In this document: one piece after another, positions 7,781 to 15,973 of the stretch
Layout: each line of letters begins with the position of its first letter
Position numbering within the stretch: the first letter of the stretch is position 1
NCBI GenBank assembly: GCA_964624555.1
Contig: CAZUXB010000032.1
Location: 1 to 25,534, forward strand
Source of the DNA: SXRF01 sp964624555
GTDB lineage: Bacteria > Pseudomonadota > Alphaproteobacteria > Rickettsiales > SXRF01
Direction of reading: 5' to 3'
DNA: 25,534 nt
Translations under genes and position numbers: made by a program
Notes under the pieces: generated by a model
Seen by the model: only the letters and a program-made list of their open reading frames with translations
Databases searched by the model: none
Told to the model about the DNA's origin: nothing

Positions 7781-7785
7781 GTCAA
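7757..7785 (-). promoter_or_regulatory. Sigma-70 promoter of the antitoxin-doc-mnmA operon
   Basis: On the minus strand TTGACA (7780-7785), a 17-base spacer and TATTAT (7757-7762) form a near-consensus promoter. The transcript would start near 7750 and carry a leader of about 120 bases holding the inverted repeat at 7647-7729. Confidence 0.75.
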
Positions 7786-7858
7786 TAGCCGCATATTGTC
7801 ACAATAGCTTCATAAAACCGTCACTTTCAATTTACTGTAAAATAGGTAGAATAAGCTT

Positions 7859-8359
7859 ATGAAAGAACCGCTAATACTCAAAACCGACGAACAACCGACC
7901 ATTTTCAACAAGGAGATGGTCATAGGTACTCTTATTGCGCCCGGATTGGGCACGATCGTTGGTGGTTATATTGGCAAACAGCGCATGGAACGTGAGGCAA
8001 TATCAGGCAAAATAATGGATAAACCATCGCTTGCCAATAAGGATGCTTTGCTCGGTTGGCTGGCGGGTGGACTCGTGGGTGGTATCGCGGCACTTGTTTT
8101 AGCTACAACAGCACCCGCACTGGCTTTAGTCGCCATGATAGCTACTCCTGTTGTTGGGGCGGTTATTGGTGCGCGGCGTGGAAAAGAAACGCAGGGGATA
8201 GAATATGCGCAGGCCCTCGCCCAGAAAAATGCACGCGAATCAGAAAGAGGACAAACCAAGTATGTTGTTTTCGAAAATGAGCGAGCCAACGGCAAAAGCT
8301 ATGGTGCCGATATCCTCGCCGAGCGCTTACGCGCTGCTAACCAACAAAAAGAAGTTTAA
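7859..8359 (+). CDS. Hypothetical glycine-rich membrane protein
   Basis: 166 residues, family not recognised. Hydrophobic glycine-rich segments lie at about residues 21-40 and 64-105, with patterns such as GGLVGGIAALVLA and GAVIGA that resemble glycine zippers. The ends are charged. This layout suggests a small inner-membrane or membrane-inserting protein, with a soluble C-terminal tail of about 60 residues. A weak AGGT lies upstream of the ATG. It is divergent from the toxin-antitoxin operon and followed directly by a palindromic repeat. Coding potential is supported by length and composition; function cannot be assigned. Confidence 0.6.
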   Translation: MKEPLILKTDEQPTIFNKEMVIGTLIAPGLGTIVGGYIGKQRMEREAISGKIMDKPSLANKDALLGWLAGGLVGGIAALVLATTAPALALVAMIATPVVGAVIGARRGKETQGIEYAQALAQKNARESERGQTKYVVFENERANGKSYGADILAERLRAANQQKEV

Positions 8360-8370
8360 TAAGATTACTT

Positions 8371-8464
8371 CCCCCTCTCCCTCTGCGAGAGGGGCTGGGT
8401 GAGGGCTAATTTCATACATGACGATAGCAGCCCTCATCCTAACCTTCTCCCAAAGGGAGAAGGG
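8371..8464. repeat. Inverted repeat element, CTCTCCC/GGATGAGGGCT family
   Basis: Left arm 8371-8407 and right arm 8429-8464 are complementary over about 36 bases with a few mismatches. Each arm itself contains a small hairpin (CTTCTCCC...GGGAGAAGG type) followed by a motif ending TGAGGGCT. Related arms occur at 12164-12182, 22306-22341 and 22419-22441. It fills the space between the convergent hypothetical gene and prfB. Confidence 0.85.
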
Positions 8465-8471
8465 ATATATA

Positions 8472-9588
8472 CTACCCCCCCTCCACCTTCCCCTTAACCC
8501 TATCCGCCAGTGCCGCGCTCATGAGTTCGTCGAGGTCGCCGTCGAGCACCGCGCCGGTGGCGCTGGTTTCATATTCGGTGCGCAGATCTTTTACCATCTG
8601 GTAGGGGTGCAGCACGTAAGAACGTATCTGGTGGCCCCAGGCGTTATCGGTTTTTTGCGCGTTGAGGTCGCTGGCTTTTTCCTCACGGATGCGCAGCTCA
8701 CGCTCATATAATCTGGCTTTTAACATCTGCATCGCTTCCGCGCGGTTGGCGTGCTGGCTGCGCGAGCTCTGGCATTTCACCACGATCCCGGTGGGCATAT
8801 GGGTGAAGCGCACCGCACTTTCGGTTTTATTCACGTGCTGGCCACCGGCCCCACCCGAGCGCATGGTATCGACTTTGATATCCTTCTCATCCACCTTGAT
8901 ATCAATTTTGTCATCGATAACCGGGTACACCCACACCCCGGCAAAACTGGTGTGGCGGCGGGCGTTGGAATCGAACGGCGATATACGAACAAGCCGGTGC
9001 ACGCCCGATTCTGTTTTCGCCCAGCCATAAGCGTTGTGGCCCATGATTTTGATGGTCGCGGATTTGATGCCCGCTTCTTCGCCGCTATTTTCATCGATGA
9101 TCTCGAATTTGTAACCACGCCGTGTCGCCCAACGCGTATACATGCGCAGCAGCATCGCCGCCCAGTCCTGCGATTCGGTACCGCCCGCGCCGGAATTTAT
9201 TTCGAGGAAGCAATCATTGGCATCGGCTTCGCCGGAAAGCAGACTCTCAATTTCCAGCTTGTGTAATTCGGCAGCGATTTTTGTGAGGGTCGCTTCCGCT
9301 TCGGCGAGCATGGCATCGTCTTTTTCCGCCTCCGCCATTTGTGCGAGTTCGATATTATCCTTGAATTCGATATCGAATTTTTCATACCCGCCGATAAGGG
9401 ATTCAAGGTGGTTACGCTCGCGCAGAAGGGTCTGGGCCTTGTCGGGATTATTCCACAAATTAGGGTCTTCGCACAGGGAATTCAGCTCATCGCGGCGACG
9501 CAGGGCATTATCCCAGTCAAAGATACCTCCTAAGCAGGTCCTGTGACTGCTTGATTTGCCTTGATAATGTTTCTATTTCTGCTTTCAT
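8472..9588 (-). CDS. prfB: Peptide chain release factor 2, with programmed +1 frameshift
   Basis: RF2 recognises UGA and UAA and triggers release through its GGQ motif. Codons 1-23 start at the ATG at 9586-9588 and end with an in-frame TGA (9517-9519). Slippage of +1 at CTT into GAC continues the protein as ...RRYLDWDNALRRRDEL, giving 371 residues in total. The full autoregulatory signal is visible: AGGAGG (9526-9531), TAT, CTT TGA C. The tripeptide anticodon SPF and the GGQ loop (GGAGGQHVNKT) are both present. The reading frame from 8472 to 9458 alone lacks the N-terminus and is not the whole gene. Its own stop is TAG, which RF2 does not read. It follows the usual single-gene arrangement here. 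Confidence 0.97.
9517..9531 (-). promoter_or_regulatory. prfB +1 programmed frameshift site
   Basis: Minus strand AGGAGG TAT CTT TGA C: an internal Shine-Dalgarno sequence three bases before the CTT slip codon, followed by UGA with C as the next base. This matches the classic RF2 feedback site, in which scarce RF2 lets the ribosome shift forward. Confidence 0.97.
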
Positions 9589-9675
9589 GGTACCACGTAA
9601 AGAATAGCATTATTAACGATTTGTCAATTATTTAGAGTGTATAATGGATGGTTACTATAACTTTATATAATCTAT

Positions 9676-12129
9676 ATGCCACCTAAAAATACTCTCCAAC
9701 AACAAGGCTTTTCCCTGATTCAGGTCAGTATTATGATCGCCGTGGCCGGTGTCATCCTCGCTTCGACCTTACCAGGCGGGGAAATGGGCAGCGATATAGA
9801 AAAAGACCGTATCACCCGCGAGAAAATGCAGAAAATTGAAGCCGCCACCCAAAGTTTCATGGCAGCTAACCTGCGCCGCCCCTGCCCCGCTAACGGAACA
9901 CTGGCCATAAGCAACGCCAATTTCGGAAAAGAAGACACAACACCCGGACGTTGCTCCAGCTCTAATTTTTATACGCAGTCATCACCACTGACCAAAACCG
10001 GAACTACCAGCACAACTGCTGCAACAGTTACGGCCATGAGCGATACCACCGGGCTTTCTATCGGTATGCTGGTTACAGGCGAATTTATCGGCGTAGTCAA
10101 TGATGTCCATATCTTAAGTATAGACAGCGCCACGCAGATTACGCTTGATAAATATCCCATAGACTCCGGCACGGCAGCCCTTACCTTTACATCAATGGTT
10201 GCCGGAGTCGTTCCCACCAGAACCCTTGGACTGCCGGATGATTATATGTTCGATGGTTACGGCAGGAGAATAGGTTATGCGGTGGATACCAGGGCCACTG
10301 ACTCAGGAACCTGCCGCAACATGGCAGTTACCAAAACCCCCGGCTCTCTCCAGATAATGGATGCTGCCGCAGGCAATAACATAGATAACGTCATGTGGGC
10401 ACTTATAAGTTACGGCAAAGACGGCTATGGCGCTTTCCCGATGCAGGGCAGCAGCATTGCCAACCGCATTAACAGCGGCGCAACCTCTGACGATGAAGAA
10501 ATAAATGCTTTTGTGAATACCAATGATTCATTCGCAACCGCTTTCACCAAAACACTGGTCCGGCACGAGCCAATAACCACTGCCGGCAGCACTTACTTTG
10601 ACGATATAGTCTGGACGCAGGAATCAAGCAAAAACACCTGCTGCACCGGGAAGATGTGCCAGCTGGGAACGCGGATAGATGGTGCGGCCAATGAGTATTT
10701 GGGCACCAACGTAGAAGTCGGTGATATTAATGGCGATGGGATACCGGATATGGTATTTTCCAAAGGTACTGTCAATACTATCCGCGTTGTTCTCGGTAGC
10801 AGGACCGGCTGGCAACCAAATGCTGGCATGTCCATGGCCACAGCAAATAGTTCGCGGTTCTTCACTATTACCAATGATTCAGGACATCCTTATTTCGCAT
10901 GGTCTGTTAAAGTCGGCGATATTAATGGCGATGGCTATGATGATATAGCTATTTCTTACGGTGATAATACAAGCTCTGCTATAAAAATATTTTATGGCAG
11001 TGCAAATCCTGTAAGCACTAATACCAGTACAATGACCAATGTCATAACTTTTCCTAATACTACCGCCAACAGAGGGCCGATCATTGTACTTGGAAACTTT
11101 GCCAGTACCACAAAAAAAGATATTCTTGCACTTGTAAAAACCGCTTCCGGAACAGGTGCATCTACCGCTTACCTTATATATGGAGCAGCATCATATGCAC
11201 TGACCGCCGAAGCAGTAACCACCGTAGCAGCGAGCGTCGGTTTTAAAATTAATACCACTTCCCCAAGTATAATATCATTATTAACAGGTAAAGGTGGTGA
11301 TCTTAATGGCGATGGTTATGATGATATTATTTTAGGATATAATACTTATTTTTTTATTTTATTTGGTGAATCACCAGCAAACTGGAATGCTGATAAAACA
11401 ACTGCCGCCACCGGCAGCACTCCTGATATAGTAAATATTGACACGCGGGTGGCAGCTGGTGGCACTGAAGCAATAACGTTTACCGCTACCGGACCTGTAA
11501 CTGTGTGGGGAACTGTCGCAGTTGCTGATATGAATGGTGATGCATATAAAGACCTGATAATAAGTAGAGGAGGTTATTTTGCTGTTTATTATGGCAAAGC
11601 AGCGGGAAGCTGGGCAAATGTAAATTTTTCTGATGCCAGCACCTTTAATGGTATCAATGGTTTCCGTTTTGACCCTATGTCCAGCGTTCCGGCTTGGTCA
11701 AACAACCCTGCAACATATGCCGTGGTAGAAGATATAAATGGTGATGGTAAAAATGATATTATAATGAAAGATGCTGGAGCAGGACCAAATGGTATTTTAT
11801 TTTCTGGCGCTAGTTGGGTAGTACTGCAACCAAGTGCTGGCTGGAGTTCAATCTGGTCAAGTGGAACAATAGATGTATTCACAAAAGTATTTGATACAGT
11901 TACCGGTTTGCCGTTGAATAATGACGTAAGCAAAGGTTATAGGATTGATGGTGCCGACTCTATAGACAGAGCGGCGGTGCTTGGTGTTGGCGATATCAAT
12001 GGCGATGGTATAAATGACCTGATTATTGGTGCATACGGTCGCAATTCCAACGCTGGCAGCGTATATGTACTTTTCGGGCACAAACTCGTACCCTGGGATA
12101 CCGCAACAAGCCTAAAATGGCTTAATTAG
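9676..12129 (+). CDS. Type IV pilin-like protein with C-terminal FG-GAP (integrin-like) propeller
   Basis: 817 residues. A prepilin leader ends at Gly11, followed by FSLIQVSIMIAVAGVILAS, a hydrophobic pilin helix. Position +5 is Gln16 instead of the usual Glu. Pilin-type sequence (RPCPANGTLA; VVPTRTLGLPDDYMFDGYGRR at 178-198) is split by a Ser/Thr-rich insert at about 113-172. FG-GAP units with calcium loops of the DxNGDGxxD type begin at residues 350, 415, 542, 618, 686 and 773; a degenerate unit without the loop lies at about 473-482. Seven units fit a seven-bladed propeller. I infer a minor, tip-located pilin that binds a ligand. No pilus assembly genes adjoin it; a Flp pilin lies 12 kb away. 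The ATG has no clear ribosome-binding site, but TATAAT occurs just upstream. Confidence 0.85.
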   Translation: MPPKNTLQQQGFSLIQVSIMIAVAGVILASTLPGGEMGSDIEKDRITREKMQKIEAATQSFMAANLRRPCPANGTLAISNANFGKEDTTPGRCSSSNFYTQSSPLTKTGTTSTTAATVTAMSDTTGLSIGMLVTGEFIGVVNDVHILSIDSATQITLDKYPIDSGTAALTFTSMVAGVVPTRTLGLPDDYMFDGYGRRIGYAVDTRATDSGTCRNMAVTKTPGSLQIMDAAAGNNIDNVMWALISYGKDGYGAFPMQGSSIANRINSGATSDDEEINAFVNTNDSFATAFTKTLVRHEPITTAGSTYFDDIVWTQESSKNTCCTGKMCQLGTRIDGAANEYLGTNVEVGDINGDGIPDMVFSKGTVNTIRVVLGSRTGWQPNAGMSMATANSSRFFTITNDSGHPYFAWSVKVGDINGDGYDDIAISYGDNTSSAIKIFYGSANPVSTNTSTMTNVITFPNTTANRGPIIVLGNFASTTKKDILALVKTASGTGASTAYLIYGAASYALTAEAVTTVAASVGFKINTTSPSIISLLTGKGGDLNGDGYDDIILGYNTYFFILFGESPANWNADKTTAATGSTPDIVNIDTRVAAGGTEAITFTATGPVTVWGTVAVADMNGDAYKDLIISRGGYFAVYYGKAAGSWANVNFSDASTFNGINGFRFDPMSSVPAWSNNPATYAVVEDINGDGKNDIIMKDAGAGPNGILFSGASWVVLQPSAGWSSIWSSGTIDVFTKVFDTVTGLPLNNDVSKGYRIDGADSIDRAAVLGVGDINGDGINDLIIGAYGRNSNAGSVYVLFGHKLVPWDTATSLKWLN

Positions 12130-12163
12130 ACCTCAACTACGGATAAGGAAAAACTTGCCTCCC

Positions 12164-12182
12164 CCTCTCCCAGAGGGAGAGG
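12164..12182. repeat. Short hairpin, CCTCTCCC-AGA-GGGAGAGG
   Basis: A perfect 8-base stem with a 3-base loop between convergent genes (pilin-propeller and hemA). It is a single-hairpin relative of the larger repeats at 8371 and 22306. No T tract follows, so it is not a clear terminator. Confidence 0.7.
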
Positions 12183-12206
12183 AATATATTGACCTGTGGC
12201 ATCCAG

Positions 12207-13436
12207 TTAAGCCGCCTTATCCAGTGCCATAATATCCGGTTTAATTCCCAGGCGTTCGAAGACCCAGACCAGGGCGCGGGTGAGCTCGAACATCATTTCA
12301 TGGCTGTGGTTCGGGGTTGGCGTAATGCGCAGACGTTCAGTGCCGCGCGGCACGGTCGGGTAGTTTATCGGCTGCACATAAATATCGAACTGGTTAAGCA
12401 GCATATCAGAAGCTTTTTTGCACAATACCGGATCAGCAACCAGCACCGGCAGGATATGGCTTACAGTAGGCATCACCGGCAGGCTGGCCTTTTCCAGCAT
12501 TTCCCGGAGAACACTGACATTATACTGGTGACGGCGGCGTTCCTCGCTACTTTCCATGAGATGGCGGATGCTGGCAGTGGCACCGGCAGCAAGCGCCGGC
12601 GGAATCGCGGTGGTGAAAATAAAACCGGAAGCATAAGAACGTACAACATCCACTATCAAATTGCTGCTGGCGATATACCCGCCCATAACACCATAAGCCT
12701 TGCCCAATGTCCCCTGTATTACCGTGACGCGCTCCATCAGCCCCTCGCGCTCGGCAACCCCTGCCCCGTGCTCACCATACATACCCACGGCATGGACTTC
12801 ATCAAGATAGGTTATGGCATTATATTTATCGGCGAGGTCGCAAAATTCTTTTATCGGCGCAATATCGCCATCCATTGAGTACACCGATTCAAAGGCAATT
12901 ATTTTCGGGCGGTTCGGGTCAGCGGCTTTCAACAACTCCTCCAGATGTTTTACATCATTGTGGCGGAATATTTTTTTCTCAGCCTTGCTGCCGCGCATCC
13001 CGTGGATCATCGAGGCATGGTTATAGGCGTCAGAAAAAATTATACAGTTAGGAAGCACTGAACATAAAGTAGAAAGCGCCGCCTCGTTGGTGACGTAACC
13101 CGATGTCATCACCAGCGCCGCTTCCTTGTGGTGTAGCTCGGCAATAGTAGCTTCCAGGGTTACTATGGCATGGTTGGTGCCAGATATATTGCGCGTGCCC
13201 CCCGCCCCCGCCCCGAAGCGGCCAATAGCTTCCGACATCGCCGAAATAACTTTCGGGTGCTGGCCCATACCCAGATAATCGTTGCTGCACCAGACAGTGA
13301 CCGTTTTTCCGGTAATATAACTTTTTGCCAGCGGGAAGGAACCAGCCTTGCGCTCCAGATCATTGAACACGCGGTAGCGCCCTTCACCTTTAAGGCTGTC
13401 TATTTTCTGCTGGAATAAATTATCGTAGTTTATCAT
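12207..13436 (-). CDS. hemA: 5-aminolevulinate synthase (C4 pathway)
   Basis: A PLP enzyme condensing glycine and succinyl-CoA to 5-aminolevulinate, the first step of haem synthesis in alphaproteobacteria. The PLP lysine is Lys246 in GTLGKAYG; LDEVHAVG (211-218) supplies the aspartate that contacts the ring nitrogen; and the substrate loop SNDYLGMGQHP is at 51-61. The 409-residue length is normal. Its ATG overlaps the ctaA stop codon (ATGA), so haem A synthase and ALA synthase are translated together. The 3' end faces the pilin-propeller gene. Confidence 0.97.
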   Translation of the reverse strand: MINYDNLFQQKIDSLKGEGRYRVFNDLERKAGSFPLAKSYITGKTVTVWCSNDYLGMGQHPKVISAMSEAIGRFGAGAGGTRNISGTNHAIVTLEATIAELHHKEAALVMTSGYVTNEAALSTLCSVLPNCIIFSDAYNHASMIHGMRGSKAEKKIFRHNDVKHLEELLKAADPNRPKIIAFESVYSMDGDIAPIKEFCDLADKYNAITYLDEVHAVGMYGEHGAGVAEREGLMERVTVIQGTLGKAYGVMGGYIASSNLIVDVVRSYASGFIFTTAIPPALAAGATASIRHLMESSEERRRHQYNVSVLREMLEKASLPVMPTVSHILPVLVADPVLCKKASDMLLNQFDIYVQPINYPTVPRGTERLRITPTPNHSHEMMFELTRALVWVFERLGIKPDIMALDKAA

Positions 13437-14494
13437 TTTACTAATTCTTTATTGGTTATTTCGTAGAGCAGCCACACCGCCACCGTCCATAGCAACAATG
13501 CAGTCATTTGGTGTGCCAGAGCTATATTCAGTGGCACCTGATAAATCAAGGTAAAAACCCCGAGTGTGAATTGCAGCAGAATAATCAGGGCGACAATAGT
13601 GCATATTTTGCCAAGACCATTGTTTCGTATATATTTTCTATGAACATGGAACCATAAAACAAAGCTAACCGCAAGGAATATTGCGAGCGTGCGGTGTATA
13701 AATTGTATAAATATTCTATTTTCAAGAACCGGCGCGGCAAGTAATCCGCTGGGGGCAAACTCACCATTCATGTCCGGCCAGCTATTATATAAAAGCCCGG
13801 CATGAAGCCCGGCCATAAACGCGCCGAATATTATCTGGATGCAGAGGAGCGAAAACCAGAGCTTATAACTACTCAAAAACCTAGGATGAGGAAATGTCTT
13901 TATTGTCATTCCCGCGAAGGCGGGAATCTTCTCTATCGACACAGAAGATTCCCGCCTTCGCGGGAATGACAATAACACCCAAAGAATCAATGCATATATC
14001 GCAAAGGCTATCGCCAGATGCAGGGCCAGCTTTATATGGCTTACATATGGCCCTGTATCAAGGCCGCTTTTGACCATTATCCAGCCAATACCGCCCTGCA
14101 ATCCTCCCAGCACAAATATGGCGAATATACGCAGGCAAAATTGTTTTGAAAAACTTTTGCGCAAGGCAAAAAACAGCATCGGGATAAAAAATACTATTCC
14201 TACCGCCCGCCCAAGCAAACGATGGATAAATTCAGGCCAGAATATTTCCTTGAACCCGGCAAGCGACATATCGCTATTCACAAGGTTATATTGCGGGGTG
14301 TTTTTATAGGCGGAAAATTCTTCTTCCCACTGCGCTTCATTAAGCGGCGGGATGATGCCATGTATCGGTTTCCACTGGGTTATGGACAGACCGGAACCGG
14401 AAAGCCGCGTATAGCCCCCGACCAGCACCATAATGGCAACAAACAACAGGCATACCGTCAGCCAGATTATTATGGCCTTGTTGTCTTTTGTCAT
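13433..14494 (-). CDS. ctaA: Haem A synthase (CtaA/Cox15), with repeat-encoded insertion
   Basis: An eight-helix inner-membrane enzyme converting haem O to haem A for cytochrome aa3 oxidase. The four haem-ligand histidines are visible: His91 in FIHRLLGR, His159 in LALHLA, His267 in FIHRTLAI and His328 in ALAHQM. Residues 174-199 (SFPRRRESS...IPAFAGMT) are encoded by a palindromic repeat lying in frame at 13900-13975, in the loop between the two four-helix halves. The protein stays full length, so the insertion seems tolerated. A terminator precedes the gene, and its stop overlaps the hemA start. The oxidase subunits are not in the window. Confidence 0.95.
   Translation of the reverse strand: MTKDNKAIIIWLTVCLLFVAIMVLVGGYTRLSGSGLSITQWKPIHGIIPPLNEAQWEEEFSAYKNTPQYNLVNSDMSLAGFKEIFWPEFIHRLLGRAVGIVFFIPMLFFALRKSFSKQFCLRIFAIFVLGGLQGGIGWIMVKSGLDTGPYVSHIKLALHLAIAFAIYALILWVLLSFPRRRESSVSIEKIPAFAGMTIKTFPHPRFLSSYKLWFSLLCIQIIFGAFMAGLHAGLLYNSWPDMNGEFAPSGLLAAPVLENRIFIQFIHRTLAIFLAVSFVLWFHVHRKYIRNNGLGKICTIVALIILLQFTLGVFTLIYQVPLNIALAHQMTALLLWTVAVWLLYEITNKELVK
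13900..13975. repeat. Perfect palindromic element inside ctaA
   Basis: Left arm 13900-13931 and right arm 13944-13975 are exact 32-base reverse complements around a 12-base loop. Each arm also contains a nested hairpin (CCCGC...GCGGG). The whole is translated as part of ctaA. A diverged copy lies at 19804-19868 upstream of eno. Confidence 0.95.
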
Positions 14495-14518
14495 ACCATA
14501 CTCGCGTGGCTATAAATA

Positions 14519-14555
14519 AAAAAACAGGCAGATATCCCAAGATACCTGCCTGTTT
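14519..14555 (-). terminator. Rho-independent terminator of the phasin gene
   Basis: On the minus strand AAACAGGCAGGTATC pairs over 15 bases (one G-T) with GATATCTGCCTGTTT around a 4-base loop, followed by TTTTATTTA. It lies between the phasin stop and the ctaA start. Confidence 0.9.
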
Positions 14556-14591
14556 ATAAGATACCAAAAATACCTTACTTAGCAACCACAA

Positions 14592-15014
14592 TTAAGAAGC
14601 CGCTTTTTTCTTTGAAGAAGTGCTAGCAGAAGCAGCAGCTGCGCTGATTTCTTCAAGGCTTTCAGCAGCACGACGATTAAGAACATCGAATGCTTCGAAG
14701 CTTGATTTGGTAACCAGCTCGCTAACTTCACGCAGGTTGGTAAGAGTGTTTTCAAAAAATGCCTTCATCAGGTCAGACTGTTTGCTGATGGTGGTTTCTG
14801 GAGTACCGCTGGTCATAAGGTCTTTAGAAACCTTAAGGGCGTTATCAATGTTGGCACGAGCAACTTCGGCCTGACGACGAGTGATCGCTTGTGCACTTTC
14901 AACTACTACCTGATTAGCAGCAGAGAGAGCCTCCATGTTACGGCGGCCAGTTGAAAACATCTGGTTAAAATCTACAGTATTCTTGAACATATCGGCAAAT
15001 GCTTGGTTATACAT
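14592..15014 (-). CDS. Phasin family protein (PHB granule-associated)
   Basis: 140 residues from the ATG at 15014. A longer open frame exists upstream, but AGGAG lies 8 bases before this ATG. Phasins coat polyhydroxyalkanoate granules. The sequence shows the amphipathic, largely helical phasin pattern (for example VESAQAITRRQAEVARANID and FENTLTNLREVSELVTKSSF). A low-complexity Ala/Ser/Lys tail ends in SSKKKAAS. It has a strong promoter and a strong terminator of its own, which suggests high, independent expression. No PHA synthase gene is in the window. Confidence 0.88.
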   Translation of the reverse strand: MYNQAFADMFKNTVDFNQMFSTGRRNMEALSAANQVVVESAQAITRRQAEVARANIDNALKVSKDLMTSGTPETTISKQSDLMKAFFENTLTNLREVSELVTKSSFEAFDVLNRRAAESLEEISAAAASASTSSKKKAAS

Positions 15015-15083
15015 ATATAATTCTCCTATAATTCTCTTAAAAAGTTGGTATAAAAAACAAAATAACCCTACAACTGAGGGGCG

Positions 15084-15112
15084 ATGATATAGTAGGCAAT
15101 ATCGCAAGTCAA
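15084..15112 (-). promoter_or_regulatory. Sigma-70 promoter of the phasin gene
   Basis: Minus strand TTGACT (15107-15112), 17-base spacer and TATCAT (15084-15089), each 5 of 6 to consensus. The leader would be about 60 bases, ending in an AGGAG ribosome-binding site. Confidence 0.75.
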
Positions 15113-15141
15113 GCACAAATGTTGCACTGCACAATTTTATT

Positions 15142-15897
15142 TTAGGACAGGTCTTTTGCTCTTTTAACCGCTACCTGCACAGCTTCCCCGATCAATTTTT
15201 CCAACGCATCTTCACGCATCAAAACCTCAAGCGCAGCTTCGGTTGTGCCACCCTTACTGGTGACGTTTTCGCGCAGTTTTTCAAAACCATCTTCGCTTTT
15301 TGCGGCAAGGTGCAAGCTGCCGTGCATCATTTCAAGCGCCAGGGTTTTTGCAGTATCTACGGAGAGGCCAGATTTCACTCCTGCTTTAGTAAGCGCTTCC
15401 AAAAATAAAAATACATAGGCCGGCCCACTACCAGAAATTGCTGTAACCGCATCCATATCTTGTTCCTCCACCCAGATTGCTTTTCCAAATGATGCCATAA
15501 GTGCGCTTGCCGATATCTTTTCTTTTTCTTTCACATTTGCATTAGCGCATAAAGCCGTAACCGCTTTACCGACTAACGCTGGTGTGTTCGGCATACACCG
15601 AACCACCTTTGCCCCCGCCCCCATACGCTCCGAAAAGAACTGTAAAGTCTTGCCGGCGGCAACTGAAATATATAGTGGGGCATTGCCAAATTTATTTTTA
15701 TATTCCGATAAAATTTCTGCAAGCTGCTGCGGCTTGACGGCAAAAACAACTACGTCTGGTTTTACATTAGCAGGAAGTGTTGAATCATTTTTTTCAGCTA
15801 CATAAAAATTGCTGATGCCATGCGCAGGATTCTTTTGCCAGCTTGCGAGCATGGCACTACCCATATTACCGTGGCCGACTAAAAGAAGAGAGGACAT
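15142..15897 (-). CDS. proC: Pyrroline-5-carboxylate reductase
   Basis: ProC reduces pyrroline-5-carboxylate to proline with NADPH. The N-terminal Rossmann GHGNMGSAM is at residues 8-16. The central region has MPNTPALVGKAVTAL, and the C-terminal signature AISGSGPAYVFLF is followed by TSKGGTTEAAL. Length (251) is slightly short of the typical 260-275. The gene upstream is a YbjN-like protein, a common alphaproteobacterial neighbour. No ribosome-binding site precedes the ATG, because a 66-base heptad palindrome ends 6 bases before it. The repeat may have displaced the normal signal. Confidence 0.96.
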   Translation of the reverse strand: MSSLLLVGHGNMGSAMLASWQKNPAHGISNFYVAEKNDSTLPANVKPDVVVFAVKPQQLAEILSEYKNKFGNAPLYISVAAGKTLQFFSERMGAGAKVVRCMPNTPALVGKAVTALCANANVKEKEKISASALMASFGKAIWVEEQDMDAVTAISGSGPAYVFLFLEALTKAGVKSGLSVDTAKTLALEMMHGSLHLAAKSEDGFEKLRENVTSKGGTTEAALEVLMREDALEKLIGEAVQVAVKRAKDLS

Positions 15898-15903
15898 TTT
15901 GAA

Positions 15904-15969
15904 GTTACCAGTTACGAGTTACGAGTTACCAGTAATATATCTGGCAACTGATAACTGGCAACTGATAAC
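15904..15969. repeat. 66-nt heptad palindrome (two 31-nt arms, 4-nt loop)
   Basis: Left arm: GTTACCA, GTTACGA, GTTACGA, GTTACCA, GTA. Loop ATAT. Right arm (as its reverse complement): GTTATCA, GTTGCCA, GTTATCA, GTTGCCA, GAT. It has the same size and layout as the element at 18053, with different 7-mers. It occupies nearly the whole gap between the ybjN-like gene and proC. Confidence 0.85.
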
Positions 15970-15973
15970 TGAC

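Noticed and set aside
8751..9266. 171-residue open frame on the plus strand opposite prfB
   Set aside because: It is antisense to conserved RF2 sequence and has no domain or translation signal.
9459..9588. Frameshift error truncating prfB
   Set aside because: The AGGAGG, CTT TGA C signal is the well-known programmed +1 site, so the frame change is functional.
12189..12878. 229-residue open frame on the plus strand opposite hemA
   Set aside because: It lies antisense to a fully supported hemA gene, has no ribosome-binding site and shows no recognisable domain.
13900..13975. Transcription terminator within ctaA
   Set aside because: The hairpin is strong, but it has no T tract and lies inside an open coding frame with a diverged copy elsewhere, so it is a repeat element.
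15904..15969. CRISPR array, suggested by tandem short units
   Set aside because: The units are 7 bases with no spacers. They form a palindrome, not repeat-spacer units. No cas gene is present.
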